Shown here in pieces: positions 1 to 9,779 of a DNA stretch of 24,784 nt. A program made the position numbers and the translations under genes. Source of the DNA: Chara braunii. Its lineage: Eukaryota > Streptophyta > Charophyceae > Charales > Characeae. Location: contig BFEA01000348.1 of the NCBI GenBank assembly GCA_003427395.1, positions 690,125 through 714,908 on the forward strand, written 5' to 3'. Numbering within the stretch: the stretch's first letter is position 1; every line of letters starts with the position of its first letter. The notes beneath the pieces were generated by a model. It was not told the origin of the DNA. It saw nothing but the letters and a program-made list of their open reading frames with translations, and did no database searches.

Positions 1-125
1 TGAAAAAAAAGGAGTACTTTTTTTTTTTTTTTTGGTTTAGCCGACGACGACCTCGCCCAAAGGCTCCCAAGCACCGCCGACGCTCCCGTGGCCTCACAGG
101 CACCTCCCCACCCGCGACAGCCCCC

Positions 126-216
126 CTGCGCAAACGCGTCAATCGCGTTCAGGCGCGTTCAGTGAACGCGCGTTCACTGCGTTCATAAACTGAACGCGGA
201 ACGCGCGGTAACATAG
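126..216. mobile_element. end of a hAT-like non-autonomous transposon, copy 1
   Basis: The segment ends in GGTAACATAG at 207-216. Read from that end on the minus strand it begins CTATGTTACCGCGCGTTC, which nearly matches the left terminus of the complete copy at 4106 (CTGTGTTACCGCGCATTC). Inside it are many copies of the short palindromic motif TGAACGCG/CGCGTTCA, as in both subterminal regions of the other copy. Clustered subterminal motifs of this kind are typical of hAT elements, where transposase binds them. The other end of this copy lies outside the window or is not recognisable; the poly-T at 16-33 may belong to its interior. No transposase is visible. Confidence 0.6.
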
Positions 217-326
217 ATGATGATGGTGATGTACATCGAGGGGATTGGAGCTACTAGAGTGGCCCTGCACCACTTGCACTTGTCTCCCTCCCTCCTCCTC
301 CTCCCCTCCTCCCCCTCCTCCCCTCC

Positions 327-330
<4 letters not shown>

Positions 331-411
<81 letters not shown>

Positions 412-427
412 CGCAGCTCGCCGTGCA

Positions 428-484
<57 letters not shown>

Positions 485-485
485 T
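331..485. repeat. (CT)n microsatellite, two blocks
   Basis: A pure CT tract covers 331-407, followed by a 21-base GC-rich interruption (GCTGCGCAGCTCGCCGTGCA) and a second CT tract at 429-485 with two TTTC interruptions. It faces a complementary GA tract at 581-645, so the pair forms an inverted repeat. Long LS/RE-repeat open frames across this region are consequences of the dinucleotide repeat, not genes. Confidence 0.97.
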
Positions 486-575
486 CGAAGTTGCAAATAG
501 GGAATGAATCTTCCCGTGTTCGTGGAAATATACGTTCAGGTGTTGCAAATCGCTGGCGCGCAAACTTCGCAAAGT

Positions 576-580
<5 letters not shown>

Positions 581-645
<65 letters not shown>
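581..645. repeat. (GA)n microsatellite
   Basis: Sixty-five bases of uninterrupted GA. It is complementary to the CT tracts 100-250 bases upstream. The sequences just inside the two tracts also partly pair: TTCGAAGTTGC at 484-494 against GCAAACTTCGC at 560-570. Confidence 0.97.
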
Positions 646-647
<2 letters not shown>

Positions 648-682
648 GGCTTTCAGATCACCCCGGAGCGCCTCCAACGGCT

Positions 683-925
683 GTAAGGGCGTGCTAAAAA
701 GTTTGATGGTACTGGTAGGGGCATCCCGAAAATTTTCATTCTGGCTTTTAACGACCATCCGGTAGGGGCATGCCGCAAATTAGGGACCGGTACTGGTAGG
801 GGCGTGACGAAAAGATTAGAGGCCCAAACGACACCAGGGTCTTATGGAAAATTTGAACCCTGCTCAGAGGGGCGCGACAGGGTAAACTTGCCATCAGAGG
901 GGCGTGATGCGAAATAACGCAAAAT
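683..925 (+). repeat. six diverged copies of a ~25-bp motif
   Basis: The motif GGTAGGGGCRTGNCGAAAA recurs in the same orientation near 683, 714, 761, 796, 866 and 895, at irregular spacings of about 30-70 bp. Copies differ at several positions: the last two read CAGAGGGGCGYG instead of GGTAGGGGC. No gene is supported in this stretch. Its origin as an old minisatellite or a piece of a transposon is unknown. Confidence 0.55.
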
Positions 926-1059
926 ACAGGGACACCAGACAAATTTTCCCCTTTCCATTATATGTTGGAAACCGGGTCCGGCGTCCCTTACGTATAAACC
1001 GCAGCCATCCAGGGCTGGGAAAAGCACTCCCGACCAATCCCATCCCCGACTGCAGCCAA

Positions 1060-1460
1060 ATTTCATCAAGGTTACTCAGACCCTAGCCACTACTAAACAG
1101 CCCCGAGCCGGAAAAATTTGAATCTATAATTTCTAGACACAACAAACAAATTCCATCAAAAGTTGCTCAAAACCTAATTATTATTAGGTGGCCAATCCAT
1201 CAAAGGTTGCTCAAACTGTAACCACTAAAAAAAATTTCGAATCTATTTCTACTGAACTCAGTAAGCGGAAAAATCCGTGATAGTTGGTCACACCGTAATT
1301 ACTAATCATCAGAAGTTACTCAAACCCTAATTACTACTAAATGGCTAATCCATCAAAGGTTGCTCAAACCTTAACTACTACTAAACAGCCCTAAAAAAAC
1401 AAGAACAATTAAACTCAATAAGAGAAAAATTCACGAAAGGTTAGTCAAACCCTAAATACC
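1060..1460 (+). repeat. degenerate tandem repeat with plant-telomere-like CCCTAA steps
   Basis: A unit of about 45 bp built on CATCAAAGGTTGCTCAAACC followed by CTAATTACTACTAAACAG recurs near 1062, 1152, 1197, 1308 and 1351, with a weaker copy near 1430. Several units contain AAACCCTAA, resembling the plant telomere step, but the repeat is not telomeric because the unit is far longer and the motif occurs once per unit. No coding region is visible. The copies are old, with many substitutions and variable spacer lengths. Confidence 0.6.
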
Positions 1461-2280
1461 AATCTAAACAATTCGAAATCATAGTTTATACCGTAGGTGC
1501 CTGAAGCCGGTGTTCCCTGCCAGCTAGATGCGAAATCGACAATTCATTCACAAGGACTGTAATCTATGCACTAAACACCTGGAATCGCCAGCAGCAAACA
1601 CTATTATTATGAAAAACTTACAACATAACAGGAGAGAAACACAACAGTAATCATTCTCTACCATAATCACTCACACAACAAGATCTACGAAATATGATGA
1701 ACACAGTCAATAATATGTCAAAGATCCAAAGATTCGGAGGTTCTGAGCAACACCATGTCCGAAGCAGGAGAACAGGCAACAGTGGACAAACCCCGGTCAT
1801 GGTTGAAGCCCTGGCTGAAGCATTTTGTCAGCACCAGTGGGCAATACCAGTCGTAGTGTGAAGTCCATCATCTCTCTCCCGTAAGTTGACGTTTGTCGAT
1901 GCACTCTCTTCCTTCGTCTCTAGCTCTTCATCCAGATGAACTTACATCCCCGGCAGGTCAACCGTGTTCCGTATCTATAATCAGAGGGCAAAGCCCCTGA
2001 TCAGGTGATAATACTGATATGCACGATGCGCAGATCCTGCCCGCTGACCGACCCCACATCTCCCCCTTCCTTCCTCGGTCAAACTAGGATTACCGACTGT
2101 CGTCGGCCAAGACCAGTCATGGCAGGTGCATGGTTATGCCCCCTTATAGCGGTGTCCACCTCAGCGCCCACGCGCTCTATCGCCTCTCCGCTCCCACCAT
2201 TCCCAACAGCAAGCTCTGGGTAGGCGCAGCCAATTTCACTACCCCTGTGCGATCCCCCGCTGCCTGCGCGTCGCAGTGAC
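1461..2280. other. no recognisable gene or repeat
   Basis: About 820 bases without an open frame that looks protein-like on either strand, without a large repeat shared with the rest of the window, and without an RNA gene I can recognise. Composition shifts from AT-rich (to about 1700) to GC-rich (2030-2280). Confidence 0.6.
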
Positions 2281-2373
2281 GGTGCATTAGCGCAGCGTTA
2301 CCGCTGCTCAAATGCACCACCGAATTTCTGGTGCTAGGCACGAGGTTTCAAGGAAGGGAATGGGAATTCCTTG
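2281..2373. other. run of adjacent perfect hairpins
   Basis: Four inverted repeats follow one another. GGTGCATT (2281-2288) pairs with AATGCACC (2311-2318) and encloses GCAGCG (2292-2297) with CGCTGC (2302-2307). CACCA (2315-2319) pairs with TGGTG (2329-2333). GTGC/GCAC lies at 2331-2341. CAAGGAA (2349-2355) pairs with TTCCTTG (2367-2373). Neighbouring stems share bases, so they are alternative structures. No gene is visible around them. Confidence 0.65.
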
Positions 2374-2443
2374 TCCAAATTACATAAAGTGAAGTTTTTT
2401 TTTTCTTTTTTTTTTCCCCCAGCGTCCCTTATAATGGAAATAC

Positions 2444-2535
2444 ATTGATGATTGATGATTGATGATAATTCATGATAAGTTTGGATGATTGAGGATCATT
2501 CAGGCTGATTTAGGATGTCTGAGTGGATGATTGAG
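2444..2535. repeat. degenerate (GATGATT)n simple repeat
   Basis: TGATTGATGATTGATGAT begins the tract and decays into scattered GATGATT/GATTGAGG steps. It follows a poly-T region at 2395-2415. A smaller related ATC tract lies at 2727-2775. Simple-sequence DNA, not coding. Confidence 0.7.
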
Positions 2536-3490
2536 GTCATGAAATAGACCTAGATGATGGGGAGGCTGCTATGTGGCGAGAAGAGATCAGTTGTGGGGAA
2601 TGTAGGTTAGGTTGATTTTGTCTCTGAGTTACAATGTCCTTGTACAGGGAAGACTATGAGTTGATATAGGATTAGGAGGCCAGACTTGCTGATATAGCAT
2701 ATGCTTCTATAATCTTTATAGATACTAATCATCATCATCATCATTAGCATTATCCAGGATCATCACCATCTCCACATGAGGAACGCTGAGCCTGGTTCTC
2801 AGCAAGTTTGGTTCGGTCACTCCGGGCAGATTGTGAGGACCCCGGCCTCAACCCACAATCTTCTCATTGGTAATACCAGCCTTGGGCATTGGGCCCGGTT
2901 GAAAAAAAAAAAAAAAAAAAAGATTGTCTACTCAGCACTCAAATACTATCCTATCCCTAATTTCCTGTACCCATTCCAACCAACCAATGTGTTGTGCACC
3001 AATCAGGCCTCTGCCCGGTTTCAGACCCCAATCTGGCTCGGTTACAGAGCAGATCTACCCACCCCAGCTCCGACCATCGTCGACCAGATTGTAGCCATTA
3101 GTCAAGTTTGCAGATTGCCTTCCTCCCTCGGCAATCCCAAACCTCTATACAAAACCTCAAGCTCCTACTCAAGCAGGTTACAGGGCACTGCCTCAGCGCC
3201 GGCCAGCGTCGTTCTGGGGCCATCTCAACCTGGCCATTACACAAAAAAACTCAATTAGGAAATTAGCTAATCTAGAATGCCAACTAGAAATCTAGGATCT
3301 GATAATATCAGAATCGTGATCAACCAAACTTTCTGATGATGAAATTTCACGAGTACCCTGAGATGATCACAAAGATAATGGATAATGATGACGATGCTGA
3401 TGATTATTCCTCTCCACCCCTCCCCTTCTTCCATTACTCTCCTCCTCTCCCCTCATTTCCTCTTCTCCCCTCGCTGCCTTGTGACCCCCT
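2536..3490. other. no supported gene; poly-A tract and pyrimidine-rich tract
   Basis: This stretch contains a 19-base A run at 2902-2920 and a strongly pyrimidine-rich tract at about 3408-3480. It also holds a nearly perfect 15-base palindrome (TCTGATAATATCAGA, 3298-3312). A 160-codon open frame at 2776-3258 crosses the A run as a lysine stretch and shows no domain or composition typical of a protein, so I do not call it. The left boundary of the gypsy 3' LTR is at 3491. Confidence 0.6.
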
Positions 3491-4097
3491 AACCTCACGC
3501 CCGACGCGACTTCCTGATCGGAGTGTGAGTGGGCCTGGAAGTGCGAAAAGGGGTGTGCCAAGGATTTTTGGAAAGTGGGGGCGGAGTCCCAGATCGGAAC
3601 GGGGATCTCCTGTGGCAAGTTTCACGGATGCGAATGCAAGAGGATAGGTGCGGATCGGAGTCCGGTTTTATGCTAGGGAAGCGGGGCTACCGCCTCCACT
3701 GGTTCCGTCGTCTGGGTCGGACTCGTATCTGGTGGACCGTCGGGATGCTATGGCTATCTCGCTGGTTGATCACCTGCCGGCACCGAACATCGCAGGTCCT
3801 GGAGTTGGACGCGGCCAGTCTCAGCCGAAGTCTGCGTGCCCGTCGTTCCTCCTCTGAGTGAGTTCGCCGAATGAAGCCGGAGGCTCGGTACTCGTGATCC
3901 TGCAGGCACTCCGAGCACAGGGGTTGGGCCCAGTAGGGGGTGATTGCAAGCCAGGGGACGACGGTTAAGGAGTGTTAGGGCAGGATGCGGTGATAGGGAG
4001 GAAACTCGGTCCCTAAGATAATGATCCCGGGTTCCGCGACGACGTGACACGTGTATGGGCTCCATTAGCGGGGGAGATGGGGGATACGTCCCAAAGC

Positions 4098-4105
4098 CTA
4101 GTCGA
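4098..4105. repeat. target-site duplication, left copy
   Basis: CTAGTCGA directly precedes the hAT-like element. The right copy at 4647-4654 is CTAGTCAA. The uninterrupted LTR shows a single copy (CTGGTCGA followed by GGTCCC), which confirms the empty-site structure. Confidence 0.8.
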
Positions 4106-4646
4106 CTGTGTTACCGCGCATTCATGGAATGCGGGTTTCCCGTTCAGAAACTGAACGGAATGAACGCGTGTTCAGTGAATGCGACCGAACGCGGAGTTCA
4201 ATTCCTCGCGGGGAAAATTTTTTTTTTCCGAAAAACAAATATGTTATAAAGAAAAATAAAATAAACCATATTTGCCTGAGAATCACATCCAAATTCGCTA
4301 TCAAATTCGAAATAAAAATAGAGAACAGAAAATAGAAAAAAGTAAAAACAGAATTGAAATTAGTGGGCGAACATGATTTGACACCGCCATATTTGGCGAT
4401 TTTTTATTTTTTTTTCCCTAGGCAAAAGGACTCCAAAATTTACAGACATGTAGCCCACATCATATAGAACTCACAAAAAAAACAATCAGAAAACAAAAAA
4501 TAATTTAGGCATCGAAAATATTTATTGAAAAAAATAAAAATAAAAAAAATTGAACGCCGTTCAATTTTGAATGCGAACGCGCAATCCGCGTTCAAACGCA
4601 CATTTGAACGCGAACGCGCGTTCACAGCGTTCAAACGGTTACATAG
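4106..4646. mobile_element. hAT-like MITE, copy 2, complete with target duplication
   Basis: This 541-bp insertion is absent from the homologous position in the other LTR (about 15485). It is flanked by CTAGTCGA (4098-4105) and CTAGTCAA (4647-4654), an 8-bp target duplication with one mismatch. Ends are imperfect inverted repeats: CTGTGTTACCG at the left, and CTATGTAACCG when the right end is read on the minus strand. Both subterminal regions are filled with TGAACGCG/CGCGTTCA motifs, while the middle is AT-rich with A and T runs. Eight-base duplications plus clustered subterminal motifs point to the hAT superfamily. No transposase is encoded, so it depended on an element elsewhere. It inserted after the gypsy LTR was in place. 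Confidence 0.8.
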
Positions 4647-4654
4647 CTAGTCAA
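4647..4654. repeat. target-site duplication, right copy
   Basis: CTAGTCAA follows the hAT-like element and is continuous with GGTCCCACTCGC of the LTR, matching the left duplication at seven of eight bases. Confidence 0.8.
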
Positions 4655-5361
4655 GGTCCCACTCGCAAATACGTTCGTTTCCAGTTAAGTAAGGGAAGTT
4701 CGGGGGTTCCACCCGCGGTCGTGCAGACGAGTAGGAACGTTCCCAATATCCCTGGAATTCTCGATTTCTCAAACACTCACGGTCAGTGAGACGAAAAGGG
4801 ATTTTGAAATTCATACTATAGGATGAACAGGCATTCAGACAGTCGGAAAAATGGGTCGAGTTCAGGTTTCGTTGACACGCTTGTAGGCAGCGATCGTCTT
4901 GGTCGGGCCTACACGTGCGTGCACGGGATTTGTCCTTCGATCAGAGGGTGAACGGCTCGCAGGATGGATCGTCCTATAGTGAGACAATCATCTAATCATC
5001 TAGCATGCGCAACCGATTCAAACAAAGACAGAATTGCACCCAACATTCATACCTCTAGCTGGCATACAGATAGAAGGGATCGAAGATCCTTATGCATCAA
5101 TTCCTTAGCCAACTATCCAAGAGATCACACAAGGCTCGATTGTCGGTAATCAATCAATCAGTTTCGCTGGTCTGAAAAAGACAAAAAAGGGAAGTGGAGG
5201 AAAACGACCACACATCAATCTCTTGAGAAGAAACAAAGGAGAAATCCGAAATGCCGATAAAAAAGGACAAGAACGGCTTACGCCGTATATTAAAATTGTC
5301 TGGAAGGATAGGAGAATAACCAAAAATTACCCGGAGAGATAAAAGAAGAACCCCACCACAC

Positions 5362-5363
<2 letters not shown>

Positions 5364-5428
<65 letters not shown>
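5364..5428. repeat. (CT)n microsatellite within the 3' LTR
   Basis: Uninterrupted CT, 65 bp. The same position in the 5' LTR (23608-23672) also holds a CT tract of 65 bp, so the microsatellite was already in the element when it inserted. Confidence 0.97.
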
Positions 5429-5430
<2 letters not shown>

Positions 5431-6095
5431 CAACATCCGGATGCGGGCAGTCCGTCGCCCCGCACCCAAACAGAGTTATCACCCTGCTTGATCCGAGCAT
5501 GCAAGCCAGGTTCGCCCGTGTGCCACAGTCCGTCGCGGCCCAACGTCAACCCCGCATGCCCAGCATCAGCTCGTCGGATCGCCCAACTCTCTACTCACCT
5601 TTTTGCTCGTTAGCCGATCCTCTTCGACCATGCTAACTCCAAAATTCTTAGAGAGCGAGTTAATCACGTTTGCGGAATTTATAGCATGCATGCGTGCGCG
5701 TGATACTCGCGATTGTGTCCGAGAAGGAGGAAGAAGAATAAAGGAAGTGCCTACGACTGCATGGCCAGGCCGTGGCATGGGGGACGTAGCCTCACTCCAC
5801 ACATGGATCCGGTCATGCAAGCGTTCAGGCCAATAGGATAGAGGAAGAAGTACACGTGCACAGGGACGCCACAAAAGATATCAAGAACATGTGGATTACA
5901 GTTACAACTATGCCCGCCAAAAGCTACAGTTACACGCAAGGATTAAGGTGCGGAAAAGTCAAAGCAAAGATCCGGACGCGGCAAAGCGTGCGCAAGCAAG
6001 AAGCGTCGTGCAACAAAAATTGAGACGCGCCTAAATTCCTAATCTAAATGCTTTTTGCGAAAAGAAATTATGAACGAAGCAAATTCCGAGAGCCA

Positions 6096-6964
6096 GAGGG
6101 CGCTCGACATCAGTTGAAAATTCAAAAAGATTTTCCCGCGCGACGATTGTGCCAAAATTCTCATTTCCCACAGCAGAACAAGAAAGAAGTTATGCCAACA
6201 ATTATCTTTCGCGCTTGCTAAGGCACGATCAGCTACCACCGTCACAAGATTACCCCGGCCTCAATTCCGAAGGGAAAAAAACAAGGAAAGTGAGGGCACC
6301 CATGCAATTTACCAGACCATCCTGCTTGCTCTCTCAGTCATTCGTCGATCTCTCAGCGATCAACGTGGAGCTAACACGTGCCACTTACCGTAAGATGAGA
6401 GTGTGGAAGTCATCCTAGGTGGCACCCGCGAACTCCGATCCTAGAGATTGTCTCGGAAGGGTAGCCTTATGACAGGTGGGGTAGGAGGAGGGTGAACTTG
6501 CGGGAGGGGTCGCAAAAAGCGATGGAGCTGTCGATCAAGGAATCCGGTGTAGTGGACGCTGCGATGGATGCGAGGGAAACGGTGATCTTGATGAGGGAGC
6601 GAAGCAAGGTAATCAAGATAGAGGGTACAAAAGGTGCGGGGAATCGCGACGCGGAAACTCTCATGCTCTTCGCATGCGGGGATGGTGCCCGCGGTTATGC
6701 AATAAACCTCTATATTATTATATTCTTGCCATGCCGCGCGAAAGAGAAGGATGTGGAGGGGAAAAGATGTTACGAGAGAGCGAGTGGTGGTGTGCGGGAA
6801 GACGGTGGCGATGAGACGCGTACTAGAGTAGAGTTGGTGGAAGAGGGAAGGTGGGAAAGGATGACTCTCAAAAGGGAACGGGGAGCGGCCCACAAGCTGA
6901 TAAAGGGTGAGGTAATCAAGGGGACGGCGGGATAACGACCGGAGACGAGGCCCGAGCGCCCGCA
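6096..6964 (-). other. 3' non-coding part of the gypsy internal region
   Basis: This lies between the third ORF and the 3' LTR. An open frame of 174 codons (6965-6441, minus) is Pro/Leu/Arg-rich without a recognisable domain and starts only a few bases after the acidic ORF's end; I consider it doubtful. I cannot find a convincing polypurine tract next to 6096, so either the LTR limit is slightly off or the tract has decayed. Confidence 0.5.
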
Positions 6965-8000
6965 TTAACTTCTTCTACGACATCTGCTTCTGGATCCCTC
7001 CGCGGTGGTGACGCCATCTCCTCCGAGCTCCTCCTGTGGTGGCTTCGGATTGCGCGCCGGATCGCCTTGTAGTAGTCGTACGGCTGGTCCGTCCGTCTCT
7101 TCCATTGGCCGCTTTCCTTCTGCCTTTTCTTGCCTCCTCTGAGTTGAGGCTTCGTCTTCCTCCTCACTCCATCTGCTGGAACTGCCCGATCCGCCTGACT
7201 CACTTCCTTCCAGCTCGTCCTCCTCAGACTCGTGGTAATCGGGGCCGTCAGATTCGGCCTCCGAGTTTTCTTCTTCTTCTTCGCTCGCCTTTTCTCTCTC
7301 TTCCTCGTCTTCGTCTACCTCTTCTTCTACTTCCACCCTTCGAGTGATCGGATCCCACAAGGTGAATGACCAGATAGTGGCCCGAGGAGGGGAGTAGCAG
7401 TTGTCTCGGTCAAGCTCCGTACACGTGGGCCACAACAAATGTGGTACCAATGCACGAGTGAGCGTCGCCGGTGAGGTCCGCTCGTCACAACGCGAAATGA
7501 TCTCTAGAGGCAGATCGTCCAGAAGATGCGCCATGAACACCTGAACTTCGCTCGTGATTGGCTCTAGGTGGCCGTCCCTCACCTTTCCGAATAGAATCCC
7601 CAACAGTTCCCCTTCCGTGTCCATTCTTCACGCTTGGATTATCAATAGCTCCACGTCATCATTGGGGACTTCGTCCTCCTCGTCCTTATTGGCCGGCTCC
7701 GCCCAACACCACTTCGAGAAGGCAGAAGGTGAGCGCGACGCCCATGTTCCACCACTCTGCCCACTTATCGACGTCAAGGATCGGCACGTCCGATTGCCTG
7801 ATCCGAAAAGAGAGAGGGACGTCCTTAGCGGACTGCCAGAAGGTAGGGAGATTAAAGGGAAGCCCGAAGGTCGAGAGACGGTGCCTGTTCATTGAGGCGG
7901 CGTGAAGGGAAGAAGCTTCGGGATGATGACCTCCGGCGTCATGAGAGAGAGTCTGAGCTGGCTGAGGTCGATGTCGTTGGTGGAATCGATCTAATCGCCC
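6965..8000 (-). pseudogene. third ORF of the gypsy element: acidic protein, function unknown
   Basis: Downstream of the integrase tail the minus strand stays protein-like. An upstream part (about 8000-7686) contains WQSAKDVPLSFRIRQSDVP and DKWAEWWNMGVALTFC. It loses frame near 7688 and continues through an acidic linker. It then meets a TGA in place of a likely Trp codon near 7628 and continues from Met at 7624 for 219 codons to TAA at 6965. The last part runs from a hydrophobic region (ELLGILFGKVRDG) into a long Glu/Asp/Ser-rich stretch and ends in an Arg-rich tail. I recognise no catalytic domain. Its position after pol is where some gypsy elements carry env-like or accessory ORFs, but I see no signal peptide, membrane anchor or envelope feature. 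I recall similar proteins annotated as hypothetical in Chara; I cannot verify this here. Confidence 0.55.
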
Positions 8001-8399
8001 GACCGAGCTAACAGTTGGACCCACACAACTGTGAGGTCCCACGCCCAGATTCGTAGATGTCGGAGGATGCCTGTATGGCACAATGGATGCAGCGCCGTAA
8101 GGTCGCTGGTGAAAGCGACGATTACCGACACGTGGTTGACGCCAGGTGGAGACAGCCGTGGAAAAGCCGACACCTCGGTCAACACCCGCGCTCGATCACT
8201 GGCCCGTGCAAACCAAAACTCCATCGCCGCGTGGATGGTCGTCGTGCTAAAGAAAGCCGCGAAACAGGGTAGATCGGCACTCAATCGTGGTCGTTGTACC
8301 TGCCGAATTGACAAAATATGCCCCCCAGGTCTCATTAGACGCTCGCTAATGACCTGCTCGGTAGGAAAGCTCCTGGCGATTGGGGATGGAGGGAGAGAC

Positions 8400-8833
8400 A
8401 AAGGTTGAAAGGAAGGAGAATCAGAGTATTCGAAATCAAGATCGTCGCCTTCCTCTTCAGAATCGAGGGACGAAGTGGACGAGGGGAGAGACGGAGAAGG
8501 AGGTAAGGGACGAAGATAGGACACGTGTCGAATGATCGGTCGAGCCGATCGACTTCTTGAGACCTCTGGCGCAAGCCACACTGTGTTCACTCCATTGGGA
8601 CCGAGCTTGACTACGCGAAATTGCCCGAAGAACCGTGTCGCTAACTTGCCTTGGCGAGCACATTTCCTTACCTGCACTATGTCCCCTAATTTATACCGGG
8701 GCCGCGGCCCTACGTTCCCATTTCGGGCCTCATACCTCCGGACCTGTCGTCTGTGGGCCATTACGGTCATCCACTGTCTTTTTTGGGCTAACCGGGGGAG
8801 GACTTTTTCCATTAACTCTAGGTGGCGCTGAGC
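8400..8833 (-). pseudogene. integrase C-terminal GPY/F module
   Basis: From about residue 40 of the frame starting at 8812 the sequence reads YKLGDIVQVRK, then KLATRFFGQFRVVKL, NTVWLAP and HVSYLRPLP. This is the Ty3/gypsy integrase C-terminal GPY/F pattern (GD.V.V, L..RF.GPF.V, V.YL.P), with FGQF in place of GPY/F. The frame is continuous with the integrase core except for a single in-frame TAA at 8834-8836. After the module it runs into a Ser/Pro/Asp/Glu-rich tail. I see no clear chromodomain. Confidence 0.75.
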
Positions 8834-9700
8834 TTAATCCTTGACCTTTGCCCTCGTGGCTCGTCGCGCAAGATTCGTCTCGTCGTTCAGGCTTGGCAGA
8901 GCTACGCAGAACAGACTATGGGTCCGTAGCTGAAAAGGGGTCAGGCCGGTGGACTCATTGGGTGTCCCTCGGTGGATAGCTAACATATGGTCTACAATAT
9001 CGGGCCAAGGCCTCGTGTTCCGCGCCGTGATATTTCGTCGCAGAGTTGTGTTAATCACCTGGTTCGCATTCTCTGCTAGTCCGTTCGATTGCGACATATG
9101 GGGAGTCGTATTGCGAATGGAGACGCCATGTACGACTAGGCTCCTCAAGACTTCTCCTCAGAATCCTGCCTTGTTGTCCGTTAAGATTTCCTCGGTGTCC
9201 TGATAGATTCCGAGGAAACGGTTGACATACTGTACAATTTTCGCCGTTTGTCAAGTTTTGCAGGGGTAGGCCTCGATCCATTTCGAGAAATGATCCACGA
9301 ATACCAGAAGAACTGAATATTTGCAGCTATTCGGTCCAGGGGCCAGGACAATATATGTCGTGTCCATGCTAACCCTTTGGAACGGCCGCTCGATTATGGT
9401 AGGCACTATCGACCGAGGCGGCTGAATCGGCGTCTTGTCTGCCGCGCAGACCGGATAATTTTTAACGATGAGTTTAACATCGTCCCGGATATTGGACCAA
9501 TACCATTCACTTTTTGTCAATTGCTGCCTCTGTGATCCTGACAGCAAAGTGAGCGGCGGTTTCTTCGTGGGCCGACTTAACCCAGTCATACCTCATGAAC
9601 GGATGAGGCACTGACATTCAATTCTCACTACCATCAGTCTTTCGTTTCTCTAACCGCCCGTCGTTCCATCGGTAATCCCGTACCCTCTCGATAGCTCGCC
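8834..9700 (-). pseudogene. integrase zinc-binding and catalytic core (broken)
   Basis: The zinc-binding region is recognisable as SAHEETAAHFAV (two His) followed by YPVCAADK, where the second Cys of the CxxC pair appears replaced by Asp. The DDE core shows SMDTTYIVL (first Asp), FVDHFSKWIEAYP, LTDNKAG (second Asp) and SQSNGLAENANQVI (Glu). The frame is lost near 9255, between the first and second Asp, and further breaks occur near 9170 and 9590. The family inserts the double-stranded cDNA into the genome; this copy cannot make an intact enzyme. Confidence 0.85.
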
Positions 9701-9779
9701 TCCGATCTTCCTTGGTGAATTCTCGGAGGGAGTTCCCGACCACCGTGGCTATTAAAACGATATTTGTCCATACTTCCGC

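Larger units (their letters stand above)
3491..6095 (-). repeat. 3' LTR of the gypsy element, interrupted by a hAT-like insertion
   Basis: It matches 14871-16118 and 23519-24343 throughout, apart from the insertion at 4106-4646. The match starts at ACCTCACGCCCGAC and ends near ATTCCGAGAGCC. Without the insertion and its target duplication it is about 2.06 kb, close to the 5' LTR length (about 2.07 kb). It includes a 65-bp CT microsatellite at 5364-5428. An open frame of 77 codons (5603-5836) is present at the same length in the other LTR, but its protein differs more than its DNA, so I do not treat it as a gene. Confidence 0.85.

Noticed and set aside
183-758. Long open frames (LSLS and ERER repeats) on both strands
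   Set aside because: They are produced by the CT/GA microsatellites, which lack stops in several frames.
1310-1455. CAAACCCTAA words suggesting interstitial telomere
   Set aside because: They occur once per 45-bp unit and not as consecutive 7-bp telomere repeats.
2776-3258. Plus-strand 160-codon open frame
   Set aside because: Contains a lysine run from a poly-A tract, no domain, no homologous copy in the window; likely chance.
3331-3352. CTGATGA followed by GAAA, hammerhead-ribozyme-like
   Set aside because: There is no room for stem II between the two motifs and no matching stems I and III.
5603-5836. 77-codon open frame conserved in both LTRs (also 23854-24087)
   Set aside because: The proteins differ more than the DNA, with no sign of selection; the frame is explained by LTR homology alone.
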